Source: UBA9662 sp002729415 (GTDB lineage Bacteria > Poribacteria > WGA-4E > UBA9662). From it: a stretch of 7,229 nt of DNA. Made by a program: the position numbers and the translations under genes. Below are positions 6,873-7,229 of the stretch, one piece after another. The notes under the pieces were generated by a model, which saw nothing but the letters and a program-made list of their open reading frames with translations, searched no databases and was not told the origin of the DNA. Positions within the stretch are counted from its first letter, which is position 1, and every line of letters begins with the position of its first letter. The stretch lies in contig PBXZ01000243.1 in the NCBI GenBank assembly GCA_002729415.1, positions 1 through 7,229 of the forward strand, in the 5' to 3' direction.

Positions 6873-6901
6873 TTTATAGCACCATCTCCCGCACGTTGCA
6901 A
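6873..6901 (-). promoter_or_regulatory. Sigma70-type promoter for the WD40-caspase operon
   Basis: The minus strand carries TTGCAA (6901-6896) as a -35 box and TATAAA (6878-6873) as a -10 box, separated by exactly 17 bases. Transcription would start near 6866, leaving a leader of about 25 bases that includes the GAGG ribosome site. It would drive the WD40-caspase gene, the overlapping caspase stump and probably the cyclase gene. Confidence 0.6.
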
Positions 6902-6904
6902 ACC

Positions 6905-7162
6905 TCAGTGGATTCTTGTCCGGGTCTTGAGCGCTTCCAGATGCTCTGTTGAGAGGCTGGTCTCCTTTTGAACTCGGTGCGTCACCTGATTGCCGAAGCG
7001 CTCAGGGTCGTCAGCCCTTGCCCGCCACTTCGCGTGGTTCAGGAGCGCCCTTGCAGTTTTGGGGTCCGGTTCTCAGCACTCGCATTTTTGGATTGCCTCC
7101 CTCGCCCGGTCTGCATTGAAACATCTGGGAACAACCAAGAGGCCAAGATTCGTTCTCCAACC
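6905..7162 (-). pseudogene. Stop-interrupted protein-like stretch, possibly a phage terminase small-subunit relic
   Basis: One minus-strand frame reads like protein on both sides of a TGA at 7073-7075. Downstream of it are 55 residues ending at a TGA at 6905-6907. They include DPKTARALLNHAKWRARADDPERFG, then a Gln/Glu/Leu-rich helix-like tail. The pattern of a Trp-containing helix followed by P-E-R-F/Y-G resembles the C-terminal part of small terminase subunits of tailed phages. Upstream of the stop the same frame reads GWRTNLGLLVVPRCFNADRAREAI. No start codon or ribosome site is evident. The resemblance is from memory and weak; non-coding leader DNA is the alternative. Confidence 0.25.
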
Positions 7163-7210
7163 GTTTTCTCGGTGAGTGGACTTACATTCTTGGATGCGGT
7201 GTCGGGCGCA
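7143..7210. repeat. Diverged ~65-bp repeat, copy B
   Basis: This is the partner of 1643-1710, in the same orientation and gap-free, at about two thirds identity by eye. It lies at the far upstream end of the locus, roughly 300 bp before the WD40-caspase start. The two copies bracket the WD40-caspase, caspase-stump and cyclase block, so they could mark the ends of a duplicated or mobile unit. The window ends shortly after copy B, so its full extent is unknown. Confidence 0.5.
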
Positions 7211-7229
7211 ATCCTCGGTTTGGCCTTGG

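Noticed and set aside
1..7229. CRISPR arrays, tRNA or rRNA genes, complete insertion sequences
   Set aside because: No regularly spaced repeats, cloverleaf-like sequence, conserved rRNA blocks or transposase coding sequence were seen.

Overview
The window looks like an accessory locus from a free-living Gram-negative bacterium of fairly high GC. A Verrucomicrobiota or Planctomycetota-type genome is my best guess. It rests on secreted caspase-fold proteins, a WD40-caspase fusion, a C-type-lectin-like domain and a class III cyclase-TolB-TPR protein found together; no rRNA or marker gene confirms it. All credible genes lie on the minus strand, so the locus reads from high to low coordinates.

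Layout in reading order. (1) 7229-6843 is a leader region. It holds a protein-like but stop-interrupted stretch, one copy of a diverged ~65-bp repeat, and a good sigma70-type promoter (TTGCAA, 17 bp, TATAAA) just before the first gene. (2) 6842-3882 encodes a 986-aa exported protein with a signal peptide, WD40 propeller(s), an Ig-like module and a C-terminal peptidase C14 (caspase) domain with an intact His822/Cys871 dyad and an EF-hand-like loop. (3) 3885-3757 overlaps it by ATGA and is the 5' stump of a second secreted caspase gene: signal peptide plus the first caspase strand, then a stop. (4) 3707-1876 is a class III nucleotidyl cyclase with a TolB/FlgO-like domain and TPRs, split by a one-base frame change at an A6 run. 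(5) 1868-1737 is a second caspase fragment carrying the catalytic-Cys region, closely similar to the caspase domain of gene 2. (6) 1609-65 is a third caspase protein with an intact dyad, an EF-hand-like loop, a charged coiled coil and a C-type-lectin-like domain cut short where the DNA turns AT-rich.

The main result is that two caspase remnants, 3885-3757 and 1868-1737, flank the cyclase gene. They are the beginning and the catalytic-Cys part of a caspase gene, in the right order and orientation. The simplest reading is an ancestral WD40-caspase/secreted-caspase pair whose second gene was broken by gain of the cyclase-TPR gene, with loss of about 100 residues including the His region. The third caspase shares its signal-peptide sequence with the first remnant, so the locus has expanded by duplication and is decaying in places.

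Functionally, both complete caspase proteins carry signal peptides and should act outside the cytoplasm. The cyclase has no membrane segment and should be cytosolic. A shared stress, death or signalling role is possible but is inference only.
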